The notes under the pieces: generated by a model | Seen by the model: the letters and a program-made list of their open reading frames with translations, nothing else | Told to the model about the DNA's origin: nothing | Database searches by the model: none | Position numbers and translations under genes: made by a program | Assembly (NCBI RefSeq): GCF_014191355.1 | Contig: NZ_JACHWM010000009.1 | Coordinates: 62,001-126,000 of the forward strand | Reading direction: 5' to 3' | DNA length: 64,000 bases | Source: Methylobacterium sp. R2-1 | GTDB taxonomy: Bacteria; Pseudomonadota; Alphaproteobacteria; Rhizobiales; Beijerinckiaceae | In this document: piece after piece, positions 8,516 through 18,310 of the stretch | How positions within the stretch are numbered: the stretch's first letter is position 1 | How the letters are laid out: every line of letters starts with the position of its first letter

Positions 8516-10321
8516 TCAAGCCGCCTCGAACAACGGCACCTGGCGCATCTCCGGCACCAGCACCAACCCCTTGTCAGTGATGCGGATCTGGGGGATCACC
8601 GAGAGCGGGATCAGGTTGAAGCCCATATAGGGGATGCTGCAGCCGGCCCTCTCCCAGGCCCGCTTCATGGCCCTCACCTCGTCGGCCACCGCGCCGACGC
8701 GCTTGTCGGAGAGGAGCCCCGCCACCGGCAGCGGCACCATCGCGGTGACGGCCCCGTCCTCCACGACGCAGACCCCGCCCTGATGGACGGCGATGGCGTC
8801 GAGGGCCACCCGCATGTCGGCCTCGTTCAGTCCCGCGACGATGACGTTGTGCGAATCGTGGCCGACACTGCTCGCCACCGCGCCGCGCTTCAGGCCGAAG
8901 GCGGAGAGCAGCCCGTGGGCAATGCCGCCGGAGCGGCCGTGCCGCTCGATCACCGCGACATGGCAGAGATCGTGCGCCGCGAGCGTCGCCGGCCAATCGG
9001 CGCCGGGGATGAGCGCGACGCGCTCATGGCTCAGTTCGATGCCCGGCAGCGTCGTGCGGATCGCGTTGACCGTGCAGGGCCCAGCGGGCAGCGGCGGGAT
9101 CAGCGCGGGCAGGGGATCGGGCAGGTGAACCGTCGCGTAGGCCGGCGCCGGGTAGCGGTAGGGCCGGGCGAGCGCTTCTTCGAGACGCGGCGTCGGTTTA
9201 CGGTCCTCCACCACCCGTTCGCCGCCGTACCACGTCGCCTGCGGCACGAGATCGTCGTTCAGGAGCACGAGGTCGGCCCGGCGCCCGCCGCCGAGGCCGC
9301 CGATCTCGCCGTCGAGGCCGTAGCGGGTTGCCCCGTGCAGCGAGCCCATGGCCCAGGCCGCGGGTTTGGGGATGCCGAGGGCCACCGCCTCGCGCACCAC
9401 CCAATCGAGGCCGAAGGCGAGGAGGTCGTCGGCGTCGCGGTCGTCGGTGCAGGCGCAGACCCGCTTCCAGGCAGCCCCGTAATCGGTCACGGCGCCGATC
9501 GCCTTCGGCAACGAGTGCCACGGGGTCGTTGGCGGTCCGCCGCGCAGAAAAATCCAGAGACCGGCCTCCAAGAGGTCGTCGGCGATGTCGGCGTCCACCG
9601 CCTCGTGGGTGTCGGTGACGCCGCTCGCGGCGTAGGGCGCCACGAAATCCCGGCCGTAGACGTGGCCCGAGACCGGACGGCCGCGCTCAAGGGCGGCGCG
9701 GATGATGGCATGCGCCCGCTCGTCCCCGGCGGCAACCGCAACGAAATCCATCTTCTCGCCGAGCCCGATCGCCTCGGGCCACGTATCGAACAGCCCGGCG
9801 ATCTTTTCCGCCGTCAGGTCACCGCCCGCGGTCTCGAGCTCCGGCGTGGTGGCGGGCACCGTGCTCGGCACGGTGAGGAAGATGTTGAGCGGCGCCGCGC
9901 GCGCGTCCTCCAGCATCCATGCGACGCCGTCCACGTCGAGCACGTTGCCGATCTCGTGGCTGTCGCAGACAATCGTGGTGGTGCCGTTGATCAGCGCGGC
10001 CTCCGCGTAGGCGCAGGCCGTCACCATGCTGCTCTCGATATGCAGATGCGGATCGACCAGCCCCGGCGCGATCAGGCCGCCGCGCGCATCGAAGCGCGGG
10101 GCGTTGCCGCGATGGTGGCCCGCCGGCTTCACCGCGGCGATGCGCCCGCCCGCGATCCAGATCTCCCGGTCGGGCAGGATGCGCTCGGAATAGGTCGAGA
10201 GCACCCGCGCGCCGGTGATGACGAGATCGGGCTCGGCGCGACCCGCGGCAACCTCGGCGAGGCGCCGCGTCATCTGCGCCAGCGGGGCAACGGCGAAGCG
10301 GTTGAGGGGTTTGGCGGTCAT
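8516..10321 (-). CDS. ade: Adenine deaminase
   Basis: A 601-residue amidohydrolase that converts adenine to hypoxanthine and ammonia in purine salvage. The metal-binding motif is [10 protein letters not shown], with the second site [10 protein letters not shown], the SGHVYG His, and the late substrate-side segment [19 protein letters not shown]. The length matches the bacterial adenine deaminase family (about 570-600). The catalytic domain is preceded by a beta-sandwich segment ending in [12 protein letters not shown]. The ATG at 10321 is followed by an extra 30-residue N-terminal stretch also seen in rhizobial members. It stands alone between rlmE and a repeat. Confidence 0.94.
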   Translation of the reverse strand: MTAKPLNRFAVAPLAQMTRRLAEVAAGRAEPDLVITGARVLSTYSERILPDREIWIAGGRIAAVKPAGHHRGNAPRFDARGGLIAPGLVDPHLHIESSMVTACAYAEAALINGTTTIVCDSHEIGNVLDVDGVAWMLEDARAAPLNIFLTVPSTVPATTPELETAGGDLTAEKIAGLFDTWPEAIGLGEKMDFVAVAAGDERAHAIIRAALERGRPVSGHVYGRDFVAPYAASGVTDTHEAVDADIADDLLEAGLWIFLRGGPPTTPWHSLPKAIGAVTDYGAAWKRVCACTDDRDADDLLAFGLDWVVREAVALGIPKPAAWAMGSLHGATRYGLDGEIGGLGGGRRADLVLLNDDLVPQATWYGGERVVEDRKPTPRLEEALARPYRYPAPAYATVHLPDPLPALIPPLPAGPCTVNAIRTTLPGIELSHERVALIPGADWPATLAAHDLCHVAVIERHGRSGGIAHGLLSAFGLKRGAVASSVGHDSHNVIVAGLNEADMRVALDAIAVHQGGVCVVEDGAVTAMVPLPVAGLLSDKRVGAVADEVRAMKRAWERAGCSIPYMGFNLIPLSVIPQIRITDKGLVLVPEMRQVPLFEAA

Positions 10322-10410
10322 CGGGGCCTTCCGGCTTGCGCGGGCTCTCGGACGGAACGCGCAGGCATCGTGCCACGAAATGGGGGCGGGGTGCAGCCGC
10401 CCGTGACGCG

Positions 10411-11127
10411 TCAGTCCTCGTCGTCCGCCTCGGCGCCGACAGGCTGCCCTCGAAATCCGGCGGCCAGCACGTAGAGCTCGCTCGAATCCGCCCGGCTCGC
10501 CGCTGGCTTGACGTGGCGTACGGTGGCGAAGTCGCGCTTCAGGTCGGCCAGCAGGCTGACCTCGGTGCCGCCCTGGAACACCTTGGCCAGGAAGGCGCCG
10601 CCCGGTGCGAGGATCTCGGCGGCGAAGGCGGCTGCGGATTCGGCGAGCCCGATGGTGCGCAGGTGGTCCGTCTTCTTGTGGCCGGTGGTGTTGGCGGCCA
10701 TGTCGGATAGGACGAGGTCGGCCTTTCCGCCCAGCAGCTCGGTCAGGCGCTCGGGCGCACTCGCGTCGAGGAAGTCGAGGGTGATGAAGGTGGCGCCCGC
10801 CATCGGCTCGACGTCGAGCAGATCGATGCCGACGATGCGCCCGCTCTCGCCGATGATCTTCGCCGCCACCTGCGACCAGCCGCCGGGCGCCGCGCCGAGA
10901 TCGACGATCCGCTGGCCGGACTTCAGGAGCTTGAAGCGCTCGTCGATCTCTATCAGCTTGAACGCTGCGCGGGAGCGATAGCCCTCGCGCTTGGCGCGGG
11001 CGACATAGGGGTCGTTGAGCTGGCGCTCCAGCCAGCGCTTCTGGGAGAGGGTGCGCCCGCGGCCGGTCTTCACCCGCTGCTTCAGGTCGCCGCGCAGACC
11101 GCTCGTTCCGCCTCGCCGGTCGCTCAT
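10411..11127 (-). CDS. rlmE: 23S rRNA 2'-O-ribose U2552 methyltransferase RlmE
   Basis: A 238-residue RrmJ/FtsJ methyltransferase that methylates U2552 of 23S rRNA with SAM during late 50S assembly. Visible elements are [29 protein letters not shown] (catalytic Lys near its end), the SAM-binding [14 protein letters not shown], the [10 protein letters not shown] strand, the catalytic Asp in [14 protein letters not shown], and a second Lys in [13 protein letters not shown] basic N-terminal extension and a short acidic tail (GAEADDED) fit alphaproteobacterial members. It is read in the same direction as the Ppx/GppA gene 121 bp upstream. Confidence 0.95.
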   Translation of the reverse strand: MSDRRGGTSGLRGDLKQRVKTGRGRTLSQKRWLERQLNDPYVARAKREGYRSRAAFKLIEIDERFKLLKSGQRIVDLGAAPGGWSQVAAKIIGESGRIVGIDLLDVEPMAGATFITLDFLDASAPERLTELLGGKADLVLSDMAANTTGHKKTDHLRTIGLAESAAAFAAEILAPGGAFLAKVFQGGTEVSLLADLKRDFATVRHVKPAASRADSSELYVLAAGFRGQPVGAEADDED

Positions 11128-11194
11128 GATCTCGATCCCTTCACGAGCCCGTCCCTAACGTGGTCCGTCCGGCCCGTGAAGTGCACAGGACTTT

Positions 11195-11253
11195 TGTTTC
11201 CGCATCGTCCTTTTCCGAAAGCCGGTGGCCACCTTTCGGGACGATGCTTTAGC
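11195..11253. repeat. Dispersed palindromic repeat, copy A (one unit)
   Basis: The core 11202-11247 opens with GCATCGTCC and closes with GGGACGATGC, and inside it CCGAAAG/CTTTCGG form a second dyad. It is preceded by TTGTTTC. The same unit occurs at 43774-43833 and, reversed, at 33418-33466. The right end overlaps the stop codon of the Ppx/GppA gene, so it probably forms the 3' hairpin of that mRNA. Confidence 0.75.
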
Positions 11254-12376
11254 GATACCGCCCGCGGCGCCAGACGCCGTCCTCGCGCATCATGTTCATG
11301 AGCAGGCCCTCGCGCAGGCCGCGGTCGGCGATACGCAGGCGGTCCGAAGGGAAGACTCGGCGGATCGCCTCCAGGATGGCGCAGCCGGCGAGCACGAGAT
11401 CGGCCCGGTCGCGGCCGATGCAGGGATTGTCGGCGCGCTGTTCGAGACGGGTGTCGAGCAGGTCCTCGATCGCGTCGCCGACCTCACCGTCGTTCATCCA
11501 GAGCCCGTCGACCCGGCGCCGCTCGTAGCGGGCGAGCCGCAGGTGCATGGCGGCGAGCGTCGTCACGGTGCCCGAGGTGCCGAGCAGGTGGAAATAAGGG
11601 GCGGTAGCCGCCGCCGCCGCTCGGATCGCGAAGGGGGAGATCAGGTCGCCGACCTCCTCCACCATGCCCTCGAAGGTGCGCCGCGTGACCTCGGTGCCGC
11701 CGTGGCGCTCGGCCAGCGTCACCACGCCGACAGGCAGCGAATCCCAGGCGCGGATGCGTAGGGTAGGATCGGTCGAGGGGTTGGCCGCGGCGCCGTCGAG
11801 CCACGCGATCTCGGTGGAGCCGCCACCGATGTCGAAGATCACGACCGATTCCGCCCGCGGGTCGGCGAGCGCGGCGCAGCCGGTGACCGCGAGATAGGCC
11901 TCGGTCTGCCGGTCGACGATCTCGAGGTCGAGCCCGACCTCGGCACGCACCCGCGCCACGAACTCGGCGCCATTGACGGCGAGCCGGCAGGCCTCGGTGG
12001 CGATCACCTTGGAGCGGGCGACGGCGCGGGACTTCATCTTGCCCCGGCAGATGCGCAGGGCCTCCACCGTGCGCTCGATCGCCGCCTCGGTGAGGTGGTT
12101 GGAGTTGCCCAGGCCCTCGCCGAGCCGGACGATGCGGGAGAAGGCGTCGATCACCCGGAAGCCGTTGGGCGTCGGCTCGGCGATCAGCAGGCGGCAATTG
12201 TTGGTGCCGAGATCGAGCGCGGCGTAGGCGTCGCGACGGCCATGACGCCCGGTTTCGTAGTGTGGGGGATAGCTCTCGATCGGGCGTCCGCCCGTGACCG
12301 TGCGGGGTCCCTCCCGCGATGTCTGCGGGTCGGCGGTGGGGCGGGCCGACACGGCGGCGGCGCTCTCATCCCTCAT
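11249..12376 (-). CDS. Ppx/GppA exopolyphosphatase family phosphatase
   Basis: A 375-residue ASKHA-fold phosphatase that hydrolyses polyphosphate or pppGpp. Phosphate-binding loop 1 is AALDLGTNNCRLLIA, loop 2 is VVIFDIGGGSTEIAW, and the adenosine-side motif is LLGTSGTVTTLAAMHL. The catalytic Glu would be in KVIATEACR. The protein is the short single-domain type (no C-terminal HD domain), which in alphaproteobacteria is often simply called Ppx/GppA. The N-terminal 40 residues before ETGRHGRRDAYAALDLG are low-complexity and the true start may be further in. The stop codon lies within a dispersed repeat, and the next downstream gene is rlmE. Confidence 0.9.
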   Translation of the reverse strand: MRDESAAAVSARPTADPQTSREGPRTVTGGRPIESYPPHYETGRHGRRDAYAALDLGTNNCRLLIAEPTPNGFRVIDAFSRIVRLGEGLGNSNHLTEAAIERTVEALRICRGKMKSRAVARSKVIATEACRLAVNGAEFVARVRAEVGLDLEIVDRQTEAYLAVTGCAALADPRAESVVIFDIGGGSTEIAWLDGAAANPSTDPTLRIRAWDSLPVGVVTLAERHGGTEVTRRTFEGMVEEVGDLISPFAIRAAAAATAPYFHLLGTSGTVTTLAAMHLRLARYERRRVDGLWMNDGEVGDAIEDLLDTRLEQRADNPCIGRDRADLVLAGCAILEAIRRVFPSDRLRIADRGLREGLLMNMMREDGVWRRGRYR

Positions 12377-12524
12377 CGACGCGACCGAACTTCCTGGCGA
12401 TGCGGCCCGGCAAGGCGCTGGGCCATCGTGGCACCAAAGCTACAGGCGTTGTTCGGGAACTGCAAAGGCTGGATGGCCGCCCTTACACGATTTGCCGCAT
12501 GGATTTGTCTCGGGTTGAAAGGGA

Positions 12525-13685
12525 TCAGCCCAGCTCACGCTGAGGCTTCGGCGCTGCACCCACCGTGTAGCGGCGGCCCTTCCACACCGCCTGGCCGGCG
12601 CGACCCGGCCGCAGCAGCACGTTCCATTGGATCGCCAGCGCCGTGCTGACGGTGAGCGGGTGGAGGAGGATCGTCACCGGCGGTTCGGCTACCCGGAGGG
12701 TGATCGCCGCGCGGGTGCCGAGCGAGACGAGAGCGGCAGCACCCGCCACGGCGGCGGCCTTACCGGTCCCCAGCGCCAGGGCGGCGGCGAGGACGAGCCA
12801 GGGCAGGACGTGGCCGCCGAACAGCAGCAGCGTCCAGATGGGAAGCGCGGCGGGCGTCGCCATGCCCTCGTGCGCGTTCTTCGAGAAGCCGGCCCAGGAC
12901 TGCGAAAAATTCCGGTACATCCGGCAGGTAGCGAGCGCGTGGCCCGCCACGAGATCCGTGCGAAAGCCGCGCTCGCGCAGCAGCCGCGGCAGGCGCACGC
13001 CGTCGTGCAGCGAGGTGCGGATCGCATCGTGACCGCCGGTGGCCGTGTAGGCCTCGCGCGCGATCAGGATCATCTGCCCGCAGGCGGCACCGAGCGAGGT
13101 CCGAGGCGAAGCGCGCATCAGGGCGACCGGCAGGTAGCCGAGCATCAGGAAGTCGATCATCGGCACGGTCAGGCGCTCGCCGAGGGTTTCCATCACCTGC
13201 CGCGGTACGCCGCTGACGAGATGAGCGCCGCTCCTCGCGGCATGCGCGGCGAGGGCCGCCGCGCCATCCGGCGCCAGCGTCACGTCGGCATCGAGGAACA
13301 GCAGGCGCTCGCCCCGCGCCTCGGCGGCCAGGGCGACGCAGGCGTGATTCTTGCCGGTCCAGCCCTCGGGCAGGGCCGGCACGGAGATCAGCCGAAGGCG
13401 TGGATCGGTGCCCGCGATGCGCGCGACGATGGCCGCGGTGTCGTCCGTCGAGTGATCGTCGCCGACGATCACCTCGACCGGGACGCCGCGGCTCGCGAGC
13501 GCCGCCCGCGCCGTGCCCTCGATCACCGCCGCTTCGTTGCGGGCGGGAATCAGGATCGAGACGAGACCATCGGTCCGAGCGGCTTCGGGCGTGCGAAGGA
13601 TCGCGAGGTTGACCGCCGCCAGCCCTGCCGGAAGCAGGGCCAGCGCAAGGGCGATGATCGCGAGAACGAGGAGCGCCAGCGTCAT
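12525..13685 (-). CDS. Membrane glycosyltransferase family 2, carotenoid-type (CrtQ/HpnB-like)
   Basis: A 386-residue membrane-anchored GT2 enzyme: an N-terminal helix (residues 2-28), a GT-A domain with ILIPARNEAAVIEGT, the nucleotide-sugar region VIVGDDHSTDDT and the metal-binding LLFLDADVTL, then three C-terminal helices. PEGWTGKNHAC and WAGFSKNAHEGM are shared by staphyloxanthin CrtQ and the HpnB family. The gene overlaps the acyltransferase by 4 bp (ATGA) and closes a run that includes two carotenoid desaturases, so I favour transfer of a sugar to a C30 carotenoic acid. An HpnB role in hopanoids is the alternative. Confidence 0.8.
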   Translation of the reverse strand: MTLALLVLAIIALALALLPAGLAAVNLAILRTPEAARTDGLVSILIPARNEAAVIEGTARAALASRGVPVEVIVGDDHSTDDTAAIVARIAGTDPRLRLISVPALPEGWTGKNHACVALAAEARGERLLFLDADVTLAPDGAAALAAHAARSGAHLVSGVPRQVMETLGERLTVPMIDFLMLGYLPVALMRASPRTSLGAACGQMILIAREAYTATGGHDAIRTSLHDGVRLPRLLRERGFRTDLVAGHALATCRMYRNFSQSWAGFSKNAHEGMATPAALPIWTLLLFGGHVLPWLVLAAALALGTGKAAAVAGAAALVSLGTRAAITLRVAEPPVTILLHPLTVSTALAIQWNVLLRPGRAGQAVWKGRRYTVGAAPKPQRELG

Positions 13686-14494
13686 CGGGTCCGCATCTCC
13701 TGACCATCGCCGTCCCGGTGCCCCGGCTCGAAGCGGCGGCCGGTCAGCGCGGCCGCGAGCCGCCGCCAGCCGTCATAGACGCCACCGACGCCGCGTCGTC
13801 CCGCCACCAGTGTCTCGAACCGGGCCGGCTCGCGGGCGACTACGTCGTCCGAGAGCCGGTCGAGGGTCGCGGTCAGCGCTGTCTCCAGCCGGGCGAGGCG
13901 CTCGGGGCGGGGGAGGGCCAGCAGCTCGGCGGCCGCGAACGGGGCGCCGAAGGCGATAAAAGCTTCCGCACCGCGCTCCTCCCAGAAGGCATATTCCACG
14001 GCGAGCGGCAGGATGGTCGCCTCAGGCGCGATCTCGGCGAGCCGTGCGACACCGGGCTTCAACCCGAGCGGACGGGCCCGCACATCGGCGAAGCGGCCCT
14101 GCGCAGTGATCCAGATCGCGCGGTTCGGCGCACTCAGGATCGAGCGGGACGCCGAAAGGAACTGCGCAGCGCCCCGCGCGCTGTCGAGATCGACAGGGAA
14201 GGCACCCATCTTCCGGAAGATGCCGTACTTCTCCAGCATCGCGGCATCGAACGGCGCGAAGCTCTCGCGCTTCGAAAACAGCCGGTCGGCGGCGACGATC
14301 AGGATCGCCGCATCCCACCACGCCGGATGGTTGGAGTAGATCACCAGCGGGGCCACACCCGTCGCGTCGGCCGGAACGCCCCAGCGGGCGAGCCGCAGGG
14401 CGTTCAGGTGGCGCCGCACGAAGCGGTCGAAATAGGCAGCCATGAACCGCCAGAGCCGCGGTGAACGCTCGGGCGACTTTGTCGACCGCATCAT
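13682..14494 (-). CDS. PlsC-type acyltransferase
   Basis: A 270-residue lysophospholipid acyltransferase-fold protein. The catalytic block is IYSNHPAWWDAAIL with the H-x4-D motif, followed by the acyl-acceptor segment KMGAFPVDLDSARGAAQFL and the third block WITAQGRFADVR. It sits between a desaturase (11-bp gap) and the glycosyltransferase (4-bp overlap). The same gene set, desaturase-glycosyltransferase-acyltransferase, makes staphyloxanthin-like pigments, so acylation of a glycosyl carotenoid is the likely job; a phospholipid role is possible. The first start, at 14494, may be preceded in use by an internal Met (MAAYFDRF). Confidence 0.78.
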   Translation of the reverse strand: MMRSTKSPERSPRLWRFMAAYFDRFVRRHLNALRLARWGVPADATGVAPLVIYSNHPAWWDAAILIVAADRLFSKRESFAPFDAAMLEKYGIFRKMGAFPVDLDSARGAAQFLSASRSILSAPNRAIWITAQGRFADVRARPLGLKPGVARLAEIAPEATILPLAVEYAFWEERGAEAFIAFGAPFAAAELLALPRPERLARLETALTATLDRLSDDVVAREPARFETLVAGRRGVGGVYDGWRRLAAALTGRRFEPGHRDGDGQEMRTR

Positions 14495-14505
14495 GACAGG
14501 GAAGC

Positions 14506-16044
14506 TCAGGCGCTCTTGCGCAGTTCCGGTTCTCCGCTGCCGCGCAGATCCTGATCGAGGGCATCGGCCGCGATCCAGCCCGACATCATCACCATCGGCA
14601 TGCCCGGCCCCGGATGGGCGGCGCCGCCCGCGAGATAGAGGCCGCGCACCTCCCGCGAGCGGTTGCCGGGCTTGAACGCGCCCATCATCCGCCCGTGCGA
14701 GGCCAGCCCGTAGATCGCGCCGTTCAGAACCTTGTAGCGGTCGTGGATATCCTGCGGCGTGAGGTGGCGCTCGAAGACGATGCGTTCCTCGAGGTCCGGC
14801 ATACCGCCGGTGCGCTTGAGCTTCTCCAGGATCGTCCGGCGATAGGCCGGGAACATCTTCGACCAGTCGTGGTGCGGGCGCAGATACGGCGTGTGGACGA
14901 GGACGTAGAGCGCCTCCCCCCCCTCGGGTGCCACGCTCGGATCGGTGGAGGAGGGGGCGGCGAGATAGGCGGTCGGGTCGGGGGCCGGCTCGCCCTTGCG
15001 GTAGATGAAGTCGAACTCCTCCTCCGGGTCGCGGGAGAAGACGAAATCGTGATGGTTCAGGTGCTCGTAGCGTTGTTTCAGCCCGAGATAGAGCACCACA
15101 CCCGAGCAGGCCGGTTCGAAGCTCTTCTTCTCGTAGGACTTGCCGACCTCGCCGCCGACGAGCTCGCGGTAGGTGCGCACCGAATCCATGTTGGAGATCA
15201 CGGCGTCATAAGGCGTGATGCCGTCGCGGGTGCGCAGGCCGCGGAGCTGACCGTTCGCAATGTCGAGACCGAGCACCTCGTCGGCGGGCTTCATCGTGGC
15301 GCCGAGTTCGGTGGCGAGCCGCATCAGCCCCTCGGCGACCGCGCGGGTGCCGCCCATCGGGTACCAGACGCCTTCGGCCGTCTGCATGTGGGCGATGGCG
15401 CAGAGCACCGCCGGCGCGCCGTAGGGCGAGGAGCCGACATATTGCACGAAGTGGTCGAGCATCTGCGCGAGGCGCGCATCCTTGACCTTGCCGCGGATCG
15501 TGCTCGCGACGGTGGCGTGCATGCGAAGCGACAGCACGTCGCGCAGCGTACCGGGCTTCATGTTGGCGCGAAGGTCGATCGTGTCGAACAGGTCCTGCAC
15601 CGCCTTCCAGAAGAAGAATCTCTCCGACACGCCGTGCAGGTGCTCGGAAACGGCGATGAACTTCTTGTAGCCTTCACCCACTCCTTGGCCGGGCGCGAAC
15701 CGGTCCATGGAGGCGGCCATGGCATCGACATCCTCGATCAGGTCGACGCGTGAGCCGTCATCGAAGAAGCAGCGCCATTGCGGGTCGAGGCGGCGCAGAT
15801 CCATGTAATCGTGCACTGAGCGCCCGGCCTCGGCGAAGATGCGCTCGAGCACGCGCGGCACGGTGAGGATGGTGGGGCCCATATCGAAGCGGAAGCCGCC
15901 CTCGCGCAGCACCGCGGCCTTGCCGCCCATCCAGTCGTTCTTGTCGTAGACCGTGACGCGATGCCCGCGGGCTGCCGCCACGCAGGCGGAGGCCAGTCCG
16001 CCGAGCCCGCTTCCGACGACCGCGACCGAAGAACCCTGGCTCAT
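14506..16044 (-). CDS. CrtI/CrtN-type carotenoid desaturase or oxidase (first copy)
   Basis: A 512-residue FAD-dependent phytoene desaturase family protein. The N-terminal dinucleotide fold is VAVVGSGLGGLASACVAAA, followed by DKNDWMGGKAAVLREGGFRF and DMGPTILTVPRVLERIF; the C-terminal flavin-contact motif is GLYLAGGAAHPGPGMPMV. These are the family hallmarks. Length fits CrtI/CrtN/CrtP. Two such genes 3.7 kb apart suggest a desaturase plus an oxidase (CrtN and CrtP roles) acting on squalene-derived C30 precursors; which copy does which cannot be told from sequence alone. The ATG at 16044 is well placed before the Rossmann strand. Confidence 0.9.
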   Translation of the reverse strand: MSQGSSVAVVGSGLGGLASACVAAARGHRVTVYDKNDWMGGKAAVLREGGFRFDMGPTILTVPRVLERIFAEAGRSVHDYMDLRRLDPQWRCFFDDGSRVDLIEDVDAMAASMDRFAPGQGVGEGYKKFIAVSEHLHGVSERFFFWKAVQDLFDTIDLRANMKPGTLRDVLSLRMHATVASTIRGKVKDARLAQMLDHFVQYVGSSPYGAPAVLCAIAHMQTAEGVWYPMGGTRAVAEGLMRLATELGATMKPADEVLGLDIANGQLRGLRTRDGITPYDAVISNMDSVRTYRELVGGEVGKSYEKKSFEPACSGVVLYLGLKQRYEHLNHHDFVFSRDPEEEFDFIYRKGEPAPDPTAYLAAPSSTDPSVAPEGGEALYVLVHTPYLRPHHDWSKMFPAYRRTILEKLKRTGGMPDLEERIVFERHLTPQDIHDRYKVLNGAIYGLASHGRMMGAFKPGNRSREVRGLYLAGGAAHPGPGMPMVMMSGWIAADALDQDLRGSGEPELRKSA

Positions 16045-16113
16045 TGGAAACGCGTCTCCCGCGGGCCTGAAAAGCAGACCATCAAAGCGAAGCTAGATGC
16101 GGATGGGGACGGG

Positions 16114-16995
16114 TCAACGTGCCACCCGGTCGCGCACCGTCCATTCCGCGCCGCGGGCTGTGGACAGGTGCTTGAGGAAATTGCCGATCTCCCGGCGCCG
16201 CTGATCGGATTCGAGTACATCGGTACCGACCCCGAGGCGCCATGCCCGTTGGCTGCGGGCCGGACCGTCACGGTCGGCAAGGTCCTCGACCTCGCTCGAA
16301 TAGGCCTCGACGGCCGCATGATCCTCGGCAAGCCCGGCGGAGACGACTTCTTCGGCGCTCAGCCGCAACATCGCGGCGAGTTCGTCGAAATCGGTTTCCG
16401 GGTGGTACTGCGTGCCCCAGAACAGGCCCCGGCCCCAGCGAATCTCGATCGCCTGCACATCGAGGACGTCGTTGGCGGCGAGAACCCGCGCGCCGGGCGG
16501 GGCGCTCAGCACGGCGTCGAGATGGATTGCGGGCGCGTCCCAGGCGAGACCACGGCCGGCGAGCAGGGGGTGCGCCGCGCCATCGCCGACCGCTGCGATG
16601 CGGCGGGCGAAGCCGTATTCCGGCCCGCGCGGATTCGCGCCGACATCTCCGCCCGCGACCGCTGCGGCGACCTGCATGCCCCAGCACGAGCCGAACACCG
16701 GCAGGCCGGCCTCCAGCGCCGCGCGCATCAGGTCGAGCTGGCGCCGCACGGCCGGACCGTCCTCGGCGAGCCGCAAGGTGGAACCGGTGAGCACCATGCC
16801 GTCGAACCCATCGAGCCCGATCCCGGCCTCGGCATCGGCGGGGTTCACCAGCGTGCAGGCCGCTTCGGGCGCGAGGTCGGTCACCACCGCGGCAAAAGCC
16901 TGCGAGGCGGTTCGGCCGACGGCGTCCACGCGCATCGCTCGACCGTCGCGGTCATTGCCGTCAGCGATCAGCAGGCGCAGCATCGGGTTTGTCAT
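16114..16995 (-). CDS. Class I glutamine amidotransferase domain protein
   Basis: A 293-residue single-domain amidotransferase related to GMP synthase-type glutaminases. The nucleophile elbow is VFGSCWGMQVAAA with Cys, and the His-Glu pair is in WGTQYHPETDF, so the triad is complete. The partner synthetase domain is absent, as in the YfeJ/GuaA-like stand-alone group. The start at 16995 (MTNPMLRLLIADGND) is chosen because the frame upstream runs into the ABC permease region with no homology-like sequence. It lies between the ABC exporter and the first desaturase. Role in the cluster unknown. Confidence 0.85.
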   Translation of the reverse strand: MTNPMLRLLIADGNDRDGRAMRVDAVGRTASQAFAAVVTDLAPEAACTLVNPADAEAGIGLDGFDGMVLTGSTLRLAEDGPAVRRQLDLMRAALEAGLPVFGSCWGMQVAAAVAGGDVGANPRGPEYGFARRIAAVGDGAAHPLLAGRGLAWDAPAIHLDAVLSAPPGARVLAANDVLDVQAIEIRWGRGLFWGTQYHPETDFDELAAMLRLSAEEVVSAGLAEDHAAVEAYSSEVEDLADRDGPARSQRAWRLGVGTDVLESDQRRREIGNFLKHLSTARGAEWTVRDRVAR

Positions 16996-17098
16996 GAGTG
17001 CGGGGCGGCTTCCGAGACAGAACAGGTCGGGCGATCGCTGCCTCTGCCCGATCCAGCTCTTCCGGTCGCGAGCACAGGTCGCCGCAGGGCGATCCGCC

Positions 17099-18310
17099 TC
17101 AGATCCGCTTGCGGCCCACTGCCCCGACCGCAACCGCCAGCCCTACAGCCGCCAACCCCGCCAGCACACCCCAGGCGGGCAAAGCGGCGGACACCCCCTC
17201 GCCGAGTGCCGCCTGATAGGCCTCGATCGCCCAGGCGTTGGGTGTCAGCCAACCGGCCTGTTGCAGCCAGGGAGGCATGAGGAAGCGGGGCACCATGCTG
17301 CCGCCCACCGCCGAGAGCAGCAGCACGCCGAAGGTCGCAGCGAGATGCGCCTGCTGCCGGGTGGCCGAGAGGGAGCAGGCAGCGAGCGCGAGGCCGGCCG
17401 CCATGGCGGAGACGAGGATCGAGGTGACGAGCCAGCCGATCCAGTGGCCGGAGACATCGACGCCGTGCAGCAGCGCGGCGGCGGAAAAGATCAGCCCGGC
17501 CTGCACGACGCCCTGGCCGAGCAGGAACAGGAACTTGCCCATCACGATGACCGGCAGGCCGCCGGGACCGGCGGCGAGACGATCGGCGAGGCCGCCCTCC
17601 CGCTCGTCCACCAGGGAGAGCGCCCCCTGCATCGCCGCGAACAGCAGGAACACGGCGGCGATGGCGCCTGCATAGTAGCTCACCCGCTCGTTGCCGCGCC
17701 CGCTCGCCGCCGTGCGGGTCTCGACGAGGCGGGTGAAAGAGAAGGGCTCTTTCTTCGCCCGCTGCTCGGCGAAGGCCTCGTCGAGGAAGGCGCGCTCATC
17801 CGGGCCGATCTTTCCGGAGCGCTCCACGTCCGCGACGATGCGCGAGAGCACCACGTCGGGCAGGGCGTCGTTGAGGGCGCGCTGGAGCTGACCCAGCGCG
17901 ATCGGCGTGGCGAGCGCCCGCGAGGGGCTCTCGATCAGCAGCACCGGCTGGCTCGGCGTCGCGCTTGCCCTCTGCGTGCCGCCCGGGGCCGCGAGGTCGC
18001 CGCGCAGCACCAGGGCCACATCGACCTCGCCGCGGCGCACCGCGCGGAGGGCGGCCGCTTCATCCGCCACGTTCAGACGCTCGACGCGCAGCGACGGCTC
18101 GGCCTCCAGCGCCGTGACGAGGCGCTGCGTGGTGGCGGTGCCCGCGAGGTCGGCGAGTCCGAGATGGATGCGGATGCGGTCGCCGATCGCGCCCGAGAAG
18201 ATCGCCGCGAAGATCGCGAAGATGACGGTGGGAAGCACGAAGGCCATGGTCAGCGCCGCGCGGTCGCGCAGGAGCGAGAGCCACATCACCCGAAACGCCG
18301 CCGCGATCAC
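17099..18310 (-). CDS. ABC-2 type exporter permease
   Basis: A 403-residue permease: one N-terminal helix (residues 19-41), a large external domain (about 45-220) and five C-terminal helices, the layout of the YhgE/ABC-2 group. The conserved segment before the second helix is [22 protein letters not shown] and the late [21 protein letters not shown] is typical of ABC-2 permeases. The gene overlaps the ATPase by 4 bp, so the two are co-translated. In a carotenoid cluster it could move the pigment or a lipid to the outer membrane, which is inference. Confidence 0.88.
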   Translation of the reverse strand: MIAAAFRVMWLSLLRDRAALTMAFVLPTVIFAIFAAIFSGAIGDRIRIHLGLADLAGTATTQRLVTALEAEPSLRVERLNVADEAAALRAVRRGEVDVALVLRGDLAAPGGTQRASATPSQPVLLIESPSRALATPIALGQLQRALNDALPDVVLSRIVADVERSGKIGPDERAFLDEAFAEQRAKKEPFSFTRLVETRTAASGRGNERVSYYAGAIAAVFLLFAAMQGALSLVDEREGGLADRLAAGPGGLPVIVMGKFLFLLGQGVVQAGLIFSAAALLHGVDVSGHWIGWLVTSILVSAMAAGLALAACSLSATRQQAHLAATFGVLLLSAVGGSMVPRFLMPPWLQQAGWLTPNAWAIEAYQAALGEGVSAALPAWGVLAGLAAVGLAVAVGAVGRKRI